A stretch of 64,000 bases of DNA from Oscillospiraceae bacterium. Its GTDB lineage: Bacteria > Bacillota > Clostridia > Oscillospirales > Acutalibacteraceae. How positions within the stretch are numbered: the first letter of the stretch is position 1; every line of letters starts with the position of its first letter. Under the pieces are notes generated by a model, which saw nothing but the letters and a program-made list of their open reading frames with translations, made no database searches and was not told the origin of the DNA. The position numbers were made by a program, and so were the translations under genes. Below, piece after piece: positions 19,186-27,339 of this stretch. The DNA is taken from assembly GCA_015066385.1 (NCBI GenBank), contig SVOJ01000009.1:26306-90305 (forward strand). Direction: 5' to 3'.

Positions 19186-19917
19186 TCAGTTTTTCATCAG
19201 ATCTTTCATGGAATACAGACCCGGATTTTTTCCACACAGATATGCCGCTGCGGCAAGTGCGCCTTCTGCAAAAATATCGCGGCTTTCCGCTTTATGGCGC
19301 AATGTGATGGTTTCATTGCCCGTGGCAACCCACACTTCGTGCATACCCGTTTCGTTCCCTAAGCGCAGGGCATGCATGCCGATTTCGTCAGCCGTACGCG
19401 GACACATACCGCTTCTGCCGTCTTGACGAACCGCATCGGGACGCACCTCCTTGATGGCATCAAACAGCATTACGGCCGTGCCGGAGGGTGCATCCAATTT
19501 GCGGTTATGGTGACATTCCACAATTTCAATATTTGCATCGGGAAAACAGCTTGCGGCTTTTTTTGCAAGTTCCACAAGCAAGGCTACCCCCAATGACATA
19601 TTTGCACTCATAAACACGGGAACCTGTTCACTTGCTTTCAGTACAGCGGCTTTTTCATCTTCGGTCAGCCCCGTTGTGCAAAGAACAAGCGGCAGATTGC
19701 GGCTGACCGCATAAGCGGCAACCGACGGGGCGGCAACATGATTGGAAAAATCAATAATGACGTCTGCTTCCCCGAAATAATCATTCACGGAAGGGAGAAA
19801 TTCTCCGCCCGTAAAATCGACCGCTGCGGCAAGAGATGCGCCCCTGACACCTTCACTTATCATGCGGCGCAGAACCGTACCCATACGGCCTGCGGCTCCG
19901 TTGAGAATTACTTTCAT
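19186..19917 (-). CDS. dapB: 4-hydroxy-tetrahydrodipicolinate reductase
   Basis: A 243-residue NAD(P)H-dependent reductase of the lysine/DAP pathway. It shows the nucleotide-binding start ILNGAAGRMGTVL, ADVIIDFSN and the family signature IVECHHNRKLDAPSGTAV with the catalytic histidines and lysine. The length is at the short, Firmicutes-like end of the family. It lies 11 bases after dapA and 19 before lysA, in one operon. Confidence 0.97.
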   Translation of the reverse strand: MKVILNGAAGRMGTVLRRMISEGVRGASLAAAVDFTGGEFLPSVNDYFGEADVIIDFSNHVAAPSVAAYAVSRNLPLVLCTTGLTEDEKAAVLKASEQVPVFMSANMSLGVALLVELAKKAASCFPDANIEIVECHHNRKLDAPSGTAVMLFDAIKEVRPDAVRQDGRSGMCPRTADEIGMHALRLGNETGMHEVWVATGNETITLRHKAESRDIFAEGALAAAAYLCGKNPGLYSMKDLMKN

Positions 19918-19928
19918 ATTCAGATTCC

Positions 19929-20819
19929 TCAGACATTCAGCCCCTGCTCACGCATGAGAGCAAGCATATTCTGCTTGTGTGCATCTTCCATGGGAGTCAG
20001 CGGCAGACGGAGTCTGTCTTCGCAGAAGCCCATAGCAGCCATGGCAGCCTTGACGGGAATGGGGTTGACTTCGCAGAACAGAGCATCAATAAGCGAATGG
20101 AAGCGGTACTGCATGTTGGCGGCCCCCCAGACATCGCCCGAGAAGAAACGGTTGCAGATTTCCATTGTTTCCTTGGGAAGAATATTGGAAAGCACGGAAA
20201 TACATCCCACGCCGCCCAAAGACATCAGCGGAACGATCTGATCATCATTACCGGAATACAGATCGAGTTTGCCGTGTACCTTGCTCATGGTTTCAACGAT
20301 CTTGGAGATATTGCCGTTGGCTTCCTTGATGCCGACAATATTGGGATGATCGGCAAGAGCAGCATAGGTATCAGGTTCAATATTGACACCCGTTCTGGTA
20401 GGAACATTATAAAGAATAACGGGGACGGAAGAAGCATCGGCAATTTCGGTGTACATGCTGATAAGCCCCTTCTGCGTTGCCTTGTTGTAGTAAGGCGTTA
20501 CAGACAGAACGCCGTCTGCACCTGCTTTGCAGGCATGTTCAACAAGGTCGAGCGCATAAGCCGTATCGTTACTGCCGACACCTGCGATCATGGGTACTCT
20601 GCCCGCAATACGTTTTGCGGAATAAGAAAAAATTTCACGATGTTCATCATCGGACATGGTGGATGCTTCACCGGATGTACCTGCGATAACAAGACCGTCA
20701 ATACCGCAGTCGATCTGCCAGTCGATGATCTTACCGAGCGCATCGTAATCAATTCCTGTTTCATTGAAAGGGGTGATGAGAGCGGTTGCAACGCCCTTAA
20801 AAAGTGTTTTCTTTTCCAT
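19929..20819 (-). CDS. dapA: 4-hydroxy-tetrahydrodipicolinate synthase
   Basis: A 296-residue aldolase that condenses pyruvate with aspartate semialdehyde. Motifs: GVATALITPFNETG, GTSGEASTMSDDEH, the catalytic Tyr in ILYNVPTRTG and the Schiff-base Lys in IVGIKEANGNI. The ATG was chosen because GGAGG lies 8 bases upstream; an in-frame upstream codon has no site. It is the first gene after a lysine riboswitch with a terminator, so transcription should fall when lysine is plentiful. Confidence 0.97.
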   Translation of the reverse strand: MEKKTLFKGVATALITPFNETGIDYDALGKIIDWQIDCGIDGLVIAGTSGEASTMSDDEHREIFSYSAKRIAGRVPMIAGVGSNDTAYALDLVEHACKAGADGVLSVTPYYNKATQKGLISMYTEIADASSVPVILYNVPTRTGVNIEPDTYAALADHPNIVGIKEANGNISKIVETMSKVHGKLDLYSGNDDQIVPLMSLGGVGCISVLSNILPKETMEICNRFFSGDVWGAANMQYRFHSLIDALFCEVNPIPVKAAMAAMGFCEDRLRLPLTPMEDAHKQNMLALMREQGLNV

Positions 20820-20856
20820 AATTTTATTCCTCCGGATTCTGTTAAAGGTCTGACGC

Positions 20857-20891
20857 TGAAAAAATGCCGCCGACAGGCAAGTCGACAGCAT
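20857..20891 (-). terminator. Riboswitch-controlled terminator before dapA
   Basis: On the minus strand ATGCTGTCGAC pairs with GTCGGCGGCAT (11 bp, two G-U pairs, 6-base loop), followed by six T. It lies between the lysine aptamer and dapA and is the likely expression platform. Confidence 0.85.
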
Positions 20892-20934
20892 AATACAAGC
20901 TGAAACAAAATACTTCCGCCAAAAGAAAGTATGT

Positions 20935-21097
20935 TCAGTAGCACTCCGCAGCCGCGACAGTCATATGCATCTTATTGCATACACCCAGGTAAGTTCCGAC
21001 ATAAACTTCCTTCGGCGTCGTGCCCCTTTTGCCCGCACAACGGAATCGTCACTCCCTTGGCATACGGGTTACTGATGACATAACGCACCTCTACCTT
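20935..21097 (-). promoter_or_regulatory. Lysine riboswitch (L box)
   Basis: The minus strand carries the conserved L-box blocks in order: AGAGGTGCG, AGTAACCCGTATGCCAAGGG, GGGGCACGACGCCGAAGG, CTTACCTGGGTGTATGC and GACTGTCGCGGCTGCGGAGTG. The 5' and 3' ends can pair as P1. It lies between a consensus promoter and the dapA terminator, in front of a lysine biosynthesis operon, so it most likely ends transcription when lysine is bound. Confidence 0.95.
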
Positions 21098-21104
21098 TTA
21101 AATC

Positions 21105-21133
21105 ATTATATCAGCAGTCTTTTGTTTTGTCAA
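21105..21133 (-). promoter_or_regulatory. Sigma-A promoter of the dapA-dapB-lysA operon
   Basis: Minus-strand TTGACA, 17-base spacer, TATAAT. The predicted start falls just before the lysine aptamer. Confidence 0.85.
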
Positions 21134-21164
21134 CACCTTTTCACAGATTCTGCACACTAAAAGC

Positions 21165-21201
21165 ATAAAATAAAACGGCAAGGAGTATTCCCTCACCGTT
21201 T
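21165..21201 (-). terminator. Terminator of the XRE regulator gene
   Basis: Minus-strand stem AACGGTGAGG / CTCCTTGCCGTT, imperfect, followed by TTATTTTA. It separates the regulator gene from the lysine operon promoter. Confidence 0.65.
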
Positions 21202-21208
21202 ACATTTC

Positions 21209-21559
21209 TCATTCAGCATCTTTGCCGTAGTCGATTTCGACTTTGCCCTTTGTGGAACGGGCATATTCCATCAGAAGAACCGTATGCACGGCATGTTTTC
21301 CTGCATCGTCAAGATAAGCGATCTTTTCGATGATATCTTTTGTTTCATCGTTGAATGAAACGGGATACAAACCGTCGACAAGCTTGATGTCCAGAAGGCT
21401 GCACATTTTGCAGACCGTTTCAAAAGCCGTACCGCTTACACCCTTTTTGAGAGCACTGACAACCGTAGACTGCGGAATGCCGAGTTCTTCAGAGAAACGG
21501 CGAACACTCTTGTACTTGGTTTTGATGTTCTTCTTGATGATCGGAGTTAAACCATCCAT
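21209..21559 (-). CDS. Small XRE-type HTH DNA-binding protein
   Basis: A 116-residue protein with an N-terminal Cro/CI-like helix-turn-helix (residues 1-65; RRFSEELGIPQSTVVSALKKG, recognition helix STVVSALKKG). The C-terminal part (SFNDETKDIIEKIAYLDDAG...) is helical and acidic and may dimerise. The ATG has AAGGTGG upstream. It is monocistronic, with a plausible promoter at 21695-21723 and a terminator. No target is obvious; the neighbouring lysine operon already has riboswitch control. Confidence 0.75.
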   Translation of the reverse strand: MDGLTPIIKKNIKTKYKSVRRFSEELGIPQSTVVSALKKGVSGTAFETVCKMCSLLDIKLVDGLYPVSFNDETKDIIEKIAYLDDAGKHAVHTVLLMEYARSTKGKVEIDYGKDAE

Positions 21560-21694
21560 TTTCTTTACCACCTTATTTTATTTTTCCAACACAAAACGTG
21601 CATGTCACAAACAACAAAATCAAACAAAACCGTGCAACGAATACGACTTTTTCAGTATTTGATTTTGTTAACAAATTAACATCCACAATTTTTT

Positions 21695-21723
21695 ATTTTA
21701 GCACATCATTTTATAAAAGTCAA
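21695..21723 (-). promoter_or_regulatory. Probable sigma-A promoter of the XRE regulator gene
   Basis: Minus-strand TTGACT, 17-base spacer, TAAAAT in an AT-rich stretch. Confidence 0.55.
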
Positions 21724-21769
21724 CATATTTCAGTTTAAATACAACCTGTTTCGGCAATTTTTAATATTT

Positions 21770-22537
21770 TCAGCGAATATATTCCACACAGGAACCGACA
21801 ACTTCACGCACAAAAGCGGGATTATCGGTAATAATTCCGTCCACACCCAACAGCAACATCCGTTTGATATCTTCTTCCTCATTCACCGTCCACACATTGA
21901 CAAGCATTTCCTTTTTGTGCGCCCATTTCACAAGCGGTGCACTGACCAGTTTATGCAAGGGATGAATGGCATTGCACTTTGTAAAACGCACCATAGCGGC
22001 GGGCCATACAACGGGGTAACAAGCGGAAGGATTGTTCGACGGATACAAAAAACCGGTCGGCACGGCAGGTGCACACTGCTTGACATAACGCAGGATCTGC
22101 ACACTGAAGCTGGAGATGATCAGACGATCGGTCAGACCGTATTCTTCAACGGCAGTCAGTGTTTTTTCAACCAGTTCTTTCAATCTTGAAGGGGGGCGTT
22201 TGATTTCGATGTTAAGCACTCTGATATCCGCTTTTTTTGCAACGGCAAGAAATTCATCGAGTGTCGGAATGGTCGTTCCCCTGAATTCCTCCCCGTACCA
22301 TGAACCGAAGTCAAAACGGCGCAGTTCTTCGAGGGTCATTTTTTCAATAAAGCCGGTCCCGTCCGAAGTTTCATCAATATCATAATTGTGGCAAATTACG
22401 GGGATACCGTCCTTGGTCAGATGCACATCCGTTTCAAAGCCGTCTGCAAGATCGGCAACGGCTCTCTCAAAAGAGGGGATTGTGTTCTGCGGTGCACAGG
22501 CCTTGGCACCGCGGTGTGCAATAATATTCGGAACCAT
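21770..22537 (-). CDS. Glycerophosphodiester phosphodiesterase
   Basis: A 255-residue GDPD-family enzyme releasing glycerol-3-phosphate from deacylated phospholipids. Motifs: IIAHRGAKACAPQNTIPSFE with the catalytic His-Arg, DGFETDVHLTKDGIPVICHN with metal ligands and catalytic His, and LNIEIKRPPS. The C-terminal VNVWTVNEEEDIKRML and GVDGIITDNPAF are typical. There is no signal peptide, so it is probably cytoplasmic. The start MVPNII follows GAGGAAAAG. The gene lies 10 bases after the upstream lipoprotein gene and is probably cotranscribed with it. Confidence 0.93.
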   Translation of the reverse strand: MVPNIIAHRGAKACAPQNTIPSFERAVADLADGFETDVHLTKDGIPVICHNYDIDETSDGTGFIEKMTLEELRRFDFGSWYGEEFRGTTIPTLDEFLAVAKKADIRVLNIEIKRPPSRLKELVEKTLTAVEEYGLTDRLIISSFSVQILRYVKQCAPAVPTGFLYPSNNPSACYPVVWPAAMVRFTKCNAIHPLHKLVSAPLVKWAHKKEMLVNVWTVNEEEDIKRMLLLGVDGIITDNPAFVREVVGSCVEYIR

Positions 22538-22547
22538 ATTCTTTTCC

Positions 22548-23216
22548 TCACTTTGCGGCAGAAAGAACCGCATCCAGATCGAGTGTGATGTTGTTGTATA
22601 CAGGGGTATTCATCATCTTGTTGTTGCATTCTGCGGAATAGAATTTTTCGGGAGATTTCTCATAAACGGATACTTCCACAACATCGCTGGTGGTGGTTGC
22701 ATCCATATATACGGTAACAGGCGTTTCCCCCTCGGTGTAAGTCAGTGCAAACACATAGGAATTGCCGTTTTCTGCATCGGGATTTACACTCATGTAGCAA
22801 TAAACGGCGGTGACATCCTTTTTACCGTTTACTTTATAAAATCCTTTGACATACTTTGCGGCGGCTTTTTCGGCAGTTTCCCAAAGGCCGGAAAGCAGTT
22901 TGTAAGATTCTTCAAACTCTTCAAGACCGTCAACATCTTTGACATTGTCTTTTTCGATGGTCTGCATCATGGCACGACCTTCAAGAAGCAATTCATCCAG
23001 ATAGCCGATGCAGGAAGAATAGTTATTGAGGGCGGTTTTGTTTTTCAGATTTGCAACCGCTTCACTGAAATTGACAAGACCGCTGTAATCGACCTTCACA
23101 TTCAGTTCACTCAACTGTTCATCAGTCAGTTCGGGTTCTTTATCTCCGCAGGCGGCAAAAGCGAACAGGGCAACCGTAAGCAACAGGCAAAGAACAACAG
23201 AAACAAACTTTTTCAT
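22548..23216 (-). CDS. Putative lipoprotein of unknown function
   Basis: A 222-residue exported protein with a lipoprotein signal (MKKFVSVVLCLLLTVALFA, lipobox FAAC) giving a diacylated Cys at about residue 23. The mature part is acidic and helical at first (EAVANLKNKTALNNYSSCIG), then beta-rich (VTAVYCYMSVNPDAENGNSY). I do not recognise the family. The ATG follows GGAGG. It is upstream of, and probably cotranscribed with, the GDPD gene. Confidence 0.75.
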   Translation of the reverse strand: MKKFVSVVLCLLLTVALFAFAACGDKEPELTDEQLSELNVKVDYSGLVNFSEAVANLKNKTALNNYSSCIGYLDELLLEGRAMMQTIEKDNVKDVDGLEEFEESYKLLSGLWETAEKAAAKYVKGFYKVNGKKDVTAVYCYMSVNPDAENGNSYVFALTYTEGETPVTVYMDATTTSDVVEVSVYEKSPEKFYSAECNNKMMNTPVYNNITLDLDAVLSAAK

Positions 23217-23257
23217 GGAAAAACCTCCGTTAAACATAAGTTTTTTTATTGTGAATA

Positions 23258-23287
23258 ATTATATCACTTTTTCATAATATTTGTCAA
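23258..23287 (-). promoter_or_regulatory. Sigma-A promoter of the lipoprotein-GDPD pair
   Basis: Minus-strand TTGACA, 18-base spacer, TATAAT. Confidence 0.7.
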
Positions 23288-23301
23288 CTCTGTAAATAGA
23301 C

Positions 23302-23330
23302 TTGATTTTTCAGCCAAAATAAAATATGAT
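23302..23330 (+). promoter_or_regulatory. Probable promoter of the YD-repeat lipoprotein
   Basis: TTGATT, 17-base spacer, TATGAT, 35 bases before the start codon and divergent from the promoter at 23258-23287. Confidence 0.6.
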
Positions 23331-23364
23331 AAGGTAAGTTATGAAAAAAATTCCGGAGGATATC

Positions 23365-24441
23365 ATGAAAAAAGCATCCATTCTGCCCTTGGTTCTCTGT
23401 CTTATTGTTCTTTGTTGCACAGCCTGCAAAAAAGATACCGACGCGACACAACCCGTTTACAATGATATGCAGGTCAGCCTGCAGCCGAATCTGACCACTG
23501 TCCCGCCACAGAACGATAGTTCCGTACCGACCGCCGACAACAGTGAACTGATTGATGCCACACTGCCGGCACAGGAACCGACAACCGAAGAACCCACAAC
23601 CCAGGCAGGACCTGCCGCAGATGTAAAATACCGAAATGAATATACTGCCGACGGTTTGCCGTCCGTTCTTTATGAGGTAATCGGCAACGGTGAAAATGCC
23701 GTGTATTCGGGTGTTTACTGCCGTTATGTCTACAACGGCAATTCCCTGACCACCATGGAAAAATGGAACAAAAATGACAACGGCGATTCGCTGATATCCA
23801 CCACGGATTACGGCTATGACGGCAGAGGCCATCTGACACGCGCCGAAGAACGCATGCCTGATGTTGCGGGCAATCTGTACACATGGTGTCTGACCGAAAT
23901 CGTAAACAATGCAGATGGTCAGCCTGCAACAAAATCCGTTTCATATCTGAACACAGACGGCACCGTAAAAGAGCAGACCGTGTACGGATATACCTATGAC
24001 GATTACGGCAGAGAAATTCTTTGCACCGTCACGCAAGACGGTGACTTTGTCAGCCGCACCGAAACGGAATATGTTTTCAGCGGCAACACGCTGGCAGAAA
24101 AAACCGAAACCACCGTCCGTTATCCCGATACGGCATACGAACAAAGAAATGTGGTGAAACAAACCTTTGATTTAAACGGCAATGTGCTGACAAAATCCGA
24201 AGACAGCACAGGGATTCATTACACCATTTCGTATGAATATGATGCACATGGCCGCGAGGTTTCATCCCGCACAACACAGTCTGACGGCACGGTCACGGAA
24301 TACACCGCCACGGAATACGATGACATCGGCGGCGGTTGCACCTGCATCACCAAACGCATTTTTGCACAGGACGGTTCGCTGTACAGCACGCTGATCACCT
24401 GCACAGATGCCTACGGCAATACCTACATACCGCAGGAATAA
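23365..24441 (+). CDS. Lipoprotein with RHS/YD-like repeats
   Basis: A 358-residue exported lipoprotein (MKKASILPLVLCLIVLCC, lipobox LCCTAC). A Thr/Pro-rich linker (about residues 30-85) precedes a beta-rich region with degenerate YD repeats, as in RHS and teneurin shells: YDGRGHLTR, YDDYGREILCTVTQDG, FDLNGNVLTKSED and YDAHGREVSSRTTQSDG. It is far too short to form a closed RHS toxin cocoon and has no toxin domain, so a small surface adhesin or wall-associated role is more likely. The inner ATG is chosen because CCGGAGGA lies directly upstream. A strong terminator follows. Confidence 0.82.
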   Translation: MKKASILPLVLCLIVLCCTACKKDTDATQPVYNDMQVSLQPNLTTVPPQNDSSVPTADNSELIDATLPAQEPTTEEPTTQAGPAADVKYRNEYTADGLPSVLYEVIGNGENAVYSGVYCRYVYNGNSLTTMEKWNKNDNGDSLISTTDYGYDGRGHLTRAEERMPDVAGNLYTWCLTEIVNNADGQPATKSVSYLNTDGTVKEQTVYGYTYDDYGREILCTVTQDGDFVSRTETEYVFSGNTLAEKTETTVRYPDTAYEQRNVVKQTFDLNGNVLTKSEDSTGIHYTISYEYDAHGREVSSRTTQSDGTVTEYTATEYDDIGGGCTCITKRIFAQDGSLYSTLITCTDAYGNTYIPQE

Positions 24442-24451
24442 AATACAACAG

Positions 24452-24489
24452 ATCCCCGGATTGTGCTTTGCAAAGCACAATCCGGGGAT
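24452..24489. terminator. Perfect 38-base palindromic bidirectional terminator
   Basis: ATCCCCGGATTGTGCTTTG is followed by its exact reverse complement, giving a 19-bp perfect palindrome between two convergent genes. It can fold on either strand and probably insulates them, although T-runs are short. Confidence 0.8.
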
Positions 24490-24503
24490 GTTTATTCATA
24501 TAC

Positions 24504-25508
24504 TTATTTAAATTGACAGATGATTTCTTCCCTTGTTGCCGTTCCCGTGATGCCGATTTTCTGTACGGTCACGGCACTCGCATGTGCGGCCACAAAGGCG
24601 GCATCTGCAGGCTTTGCACCGCCGGCAAGACAGGATGAAAAAGCAGAAAGGAAGGTGTCACCCGCACCGCAGATATCCACGGGGCAGTCGAGTCGTACGG
24701 CAGGGATGCTTTCAATGCTTTCACCATCCGTAAACAGACTTCCCTGTGCACCGAGGGTACACAGCACCTTTGCATGATTTTTATTTGCCAGTTGCACGGC
24801 GGCTTTTTCAAAATCCGCTTTTTGGGCATTCAGATAGCCTTCGTTGGCGTAAACGGCACGCCAGCATTCCACCTCATTGGGTTTGAGAATGCAGTGGGTA
24901 TATTTTGCTATGTTGTAACGGCTGTCCACCACAACGGGCAGGCCGTTTTTTGCAAGGGAAATGATTTTTTCACGCACACGGTCGGTCACAATGCCATATA
25001 AAAACTGATCGGACACGCAAAGCACGTCGATCTCCTTTGCCATGGCTTCTAAATTGCAAAGCACAGTGTCTTCCGTTTGTGCATCAATGGGTCTGTCTGC
25101 CGCAAAATCAAGACGGGGATCTTCGTATTCCACAGCCGAAATGCCTTTGCGTATCGGTTTGCAATAAGCATTGGTAAAGCGGTCGGGTGTGTTCACCAAC
25201 CAACGGTCGTCAATACCGCATTTTTGCAACACATCACGCAGCAGCATCCCCCGCCAATCGTCACCGTAAAGCCCCACGGCATAGAGTTTTTGCGGCTTGA
25301 GGGCGGCAATATTGTTGGCAGCATTGCCGCCCGCACCGGGGTATACACGCTCACGCACAACGGGCAAGGGATAATGCGGTGTTTCACGGGACAGTTCACT
25401 TTTGGTCATATCCGCGTGCCAGTAAATGTCCACACAGAAGTCACCAAGCAAACCGATTTTTGCATTGCCTATGTTTTCAAGAATTGAAACGAATTGTTCT
25501 TTGTTCAT
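24504..25508 (-). CDS. PfkB-family sugar kinase (RfaE/HldE kinase-like)
   Basis: A 334-residue ribokinase-fold kinase. The N-terminal GAGGNAANNIAALKP and C-terminal DICGAGDTFLSAFSSC (anion hole and catalytic Asp) are PfkB signatures. GLLGDFCVDIYWHADMTKSE and FTNAYCKPIR recall the kinase half of HldE/RfaE, which phosphorylates heptose-7-phosphate, but no nucleotidyltransferase half is fused. Its start overlaps the stop of the upstream deoxyhypusine synthase-like gene by 4 bases, so the two are coupled. The sugar substrate cannot be fixed from sequence. Confidence 0.87.
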   Translation of the reverse strand: MNKEQFVSILENIGNAKIGLLGDFCVDIYWHADMTKSELSRETPHYPLPVVRERVYPGAGGNAANNIAALKPQKLYAVGLYGDDWRGMLLRDVLQKCGIDDRWLVNTPDRFTNAYCKPIRKGISAVEYEDPRLDFAADRPIDAQTEDTVLCNLEAMAKEIDVLCVSDQFLYGIVTDRVREKIISLAKNGLPVVVDSRYNIAKYTHCILKPNEVECWRAVYANEGYLNAQKADFEKAAVQLANKNHAKVLCTLGAQGSLFTDGESIESIPAVRLDCPVDICGAGDTFLSAFSSCLAGGAKPADAAFVAAHASAVTVQKIGITGTATREEIICQFK

Positions 25509-26473
25509 TTCTGCATTTCCTCTTTCACACGGTCATACAAGGTCGGGATGGTCACAAGATGGTCGCCGACAAAGTGCCATCCCATGCCGCCTTTGCAGGT
25601 CGGACGGTTGACGATGTTCTTGCGGGGACGGTAGTAATAATTCGGGTCTTCATAGCCGATCTTGCAACGGTAGTTACCGAGATTGACAAGGTCGAAGTTT
25701 GCGGTAGTGATATGGAAGGTCGGATAGCCGAGGTTCCTTGCAATGGAAAGGGTCTTCAAAAACACTTCGGGGCCGATGACGGACGAACCGAAATTCAGGA
25801 ACACACCGCCGTCGAGCCGGGCGACGGAATATGCCATGCGTTTAAAATCCACACCGCTGCACGCACCGATTGCCGCCATGTCACAGGTGGGATGCTGATG
25901 GATGATATCCGTTCCGAGGGCAATGGCATAGGTGGCGGGAATGTCGAGTTTATAGGCATTCCACAGAATGCAGTCCTCACGGTTGGGGAATTTTTCGGGG
26001 TGAATGTCGATATAGTAACCGAGTGCTTCGCCGTAGCCCATGCCGTGTGCGGCACCGTACTGAATTGCTTCGTTCATCCATGCACCCGTTTCTTCCCACA
26101 TACCGAACGAGCCATCCTCAATGGCGGTGGGCACATCTTCGCTCGTACCGCCGAGATAAGCCAGTTCAAAATCATGGATGCTCGTTGCACCGTTGGCGGC
26201 AATGTGGGTAATGATGCCCGTTTTCATCAGTTCAATGATGTAACGACTCAGGTGGTTTTTGACCACGTGCGCACCCATGCTCCAGATAACGGGACGGTCA
26301 TTTTTGCGGGCTTTCACAATGCGTTCAATCAGCTCGTCAAAACCGTCTGCCGTATAGACTTCATGCGGTGTCACACCGGGCACCATCAGTTTGTCGATGG
26401 TAACAAGGTTGATTCTGTTTTGTGCGGAATAGGTTGTAATGCCCGAAAAATCAAGGCTTTGTTCTTTTCTCAT
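25505..26473 (-). CDS. Deoxyhypusine synthase-like family protein
   Basis: A 322-residue protein that I place, from memory of the family, with bacterial deoxyhypusine synthase-like proteins (COG1899-type NAD-binding fold). Distinctive segments: PVIWSMGAHVVKNHLSRYI, AANGATSIHDFELAYLGGTS, ALGTDIIHQHPTCDMAAIG, GGVFLNFGSSVIGPEVFLK and the C-terminal KGGMGWHFVGDHLVTIP. The SWGK catalytic lysine motif of eukaryotic enzymes is not evident and bacteria lack eIF5A, so true deoxyhypusine synthesis is unlikely. Coupling by ATGA overlap to a PfkB kinase suggests a shared sugar-related pathway, which is inference. Confidence 0.6.
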   Translation of the reverse strand: MRKEQSLDFSGITTYSAQNRINLVTIDKLMVPGVTPHEVYTADGFDELIERIVKARKNDRPVIWSMGAHVVKNHLSRYIIELMKTGIITHIAANGATSIHDFELAYLGGTSEDVPTAIEDGSFGMWEETGAWMNEAIQYGAAHGMGYGEALGYYIDIHPEKFPNREDCILWNAYKLDIPATYAIALGTDIIHQHPTCDMAAIGACSGVDFKRMAYSVARLDGGVFLNFGSSVIGPEVFLKTLSIARNLGYPTFHITTANFDLVNLGNYRCKIGYEDPNYYYRPRKNIVNRPTCKGGMGWHFVGDHLVTIPTLYDRVKEEMQK

Positions 26474-26487
26474 TTTATGTATTCTCC

Positions 26488-27210
26488 TTAAAATTCAACA
26501 TTCACGAGCAGTGCTGATGCTGCAATACAGTACTGTGCAAGGTAATAAGTTGTATGATTTGTAATAACATCCACAGGGCGGTTTTTGCCCGTACCGAAAT
26601 ATGTACCCGACAGAATCAGGTCGGAAACGATGAACAAGCCACCGCCGACGGTCATCAGCAGAATACCTGCATTACCGTGACCGTCAAACAGAGCCGTATT
26701 CAGGCACAGTGCAAACATGGAAACGAGGATCGCACCGTAAACCAGGGTGATGGCCTTGAATTTGCCGTAATGCATCTTGGTCGGTTTTTCGAGCACAAGC
26801 AGAACAATAACCGTTGCAACTGCCGAAACAGCAGCAAAAACCGCGGCCAACGGATGCACAATGCCGTGTTTGTATAGGACGGCTGCGAAATAGAAAAAGT
26901 GACCGAACATAAAAACAAAGAAGCCCGCAAAAGTCCAGAAATCGCTGTCCTGCGTATAAATGTATTTCAGATCCAGCCAGATGTCACCCAACAGACCCAA
27001 AATAAGACCGCCTGCAAGCAAGGCAGTATATTTCCAATCGGCATTTTCGCCTGCGGCAAGCGTTGCCGTCATCAGTGTCAGCAAAAAGAAAACACTGACA
27101 ATGGATTTCACAAAAACTGCCTTTTTGCGGTCACCGTTAACACGAAGATGCAAAAACACACCAAGCAGAATCATACCGATTGCAATGCAAGCAAAAAACA
27201 AATACAACAT
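26488..27210 (-). CDS. YhhN/TMEM86-family membrane protein (lysoplasmalogenase-like)
   Basis: A 240-residue protein with about eight hydrophobic segments. Polar residues inside the membrane part (GGLILGLLGDIWLDLK and FVFMFGHFFYFAAVLY) match the YhhN family, whose animal members hydrolyse lysoplasmalogens. Anaerobic clostridia make plasmalogens, so such an activity is plausible. The ATG follows GAGGGG at 7 bases. The gene lies 14 bases upstream of the deoxyhypusine synthase-like gene and may share its transcript. Confidence 0.75.
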   Translation of the reverse strand: MLYLFFACIAIGMILLGVFLHLRVNGDRKKAVFVKSIVSVFFLLTLMTATLAAGENADWKYTALLAGGLILGLLGDIWLDLKYIYTQDSDFWTFAGFFVFMFGHFFYFAAVLYKHGIVHPLAAVFAAVSAVATVIVLLVLEKPTKMHYGKFKAITLVYGAILVSMFALCLNTALFDGHGNAGILLMTVGGGLFIVSDLILSGTYFGTGKNRPVDVITNHTTYYLAQYCIAASALLVNVEF

Positions 27211-27339
27211 CAAAAATCCCCTCTTTCTCTCAATCACCCTTATTTTAATTACTTTGCATAAAAATGTCAATGATTATTGCAAAATCATGTTGCATATGCT
27301 AAACTATTTTTAAAACTACAGGAATTGAGGTGCTTTTTT

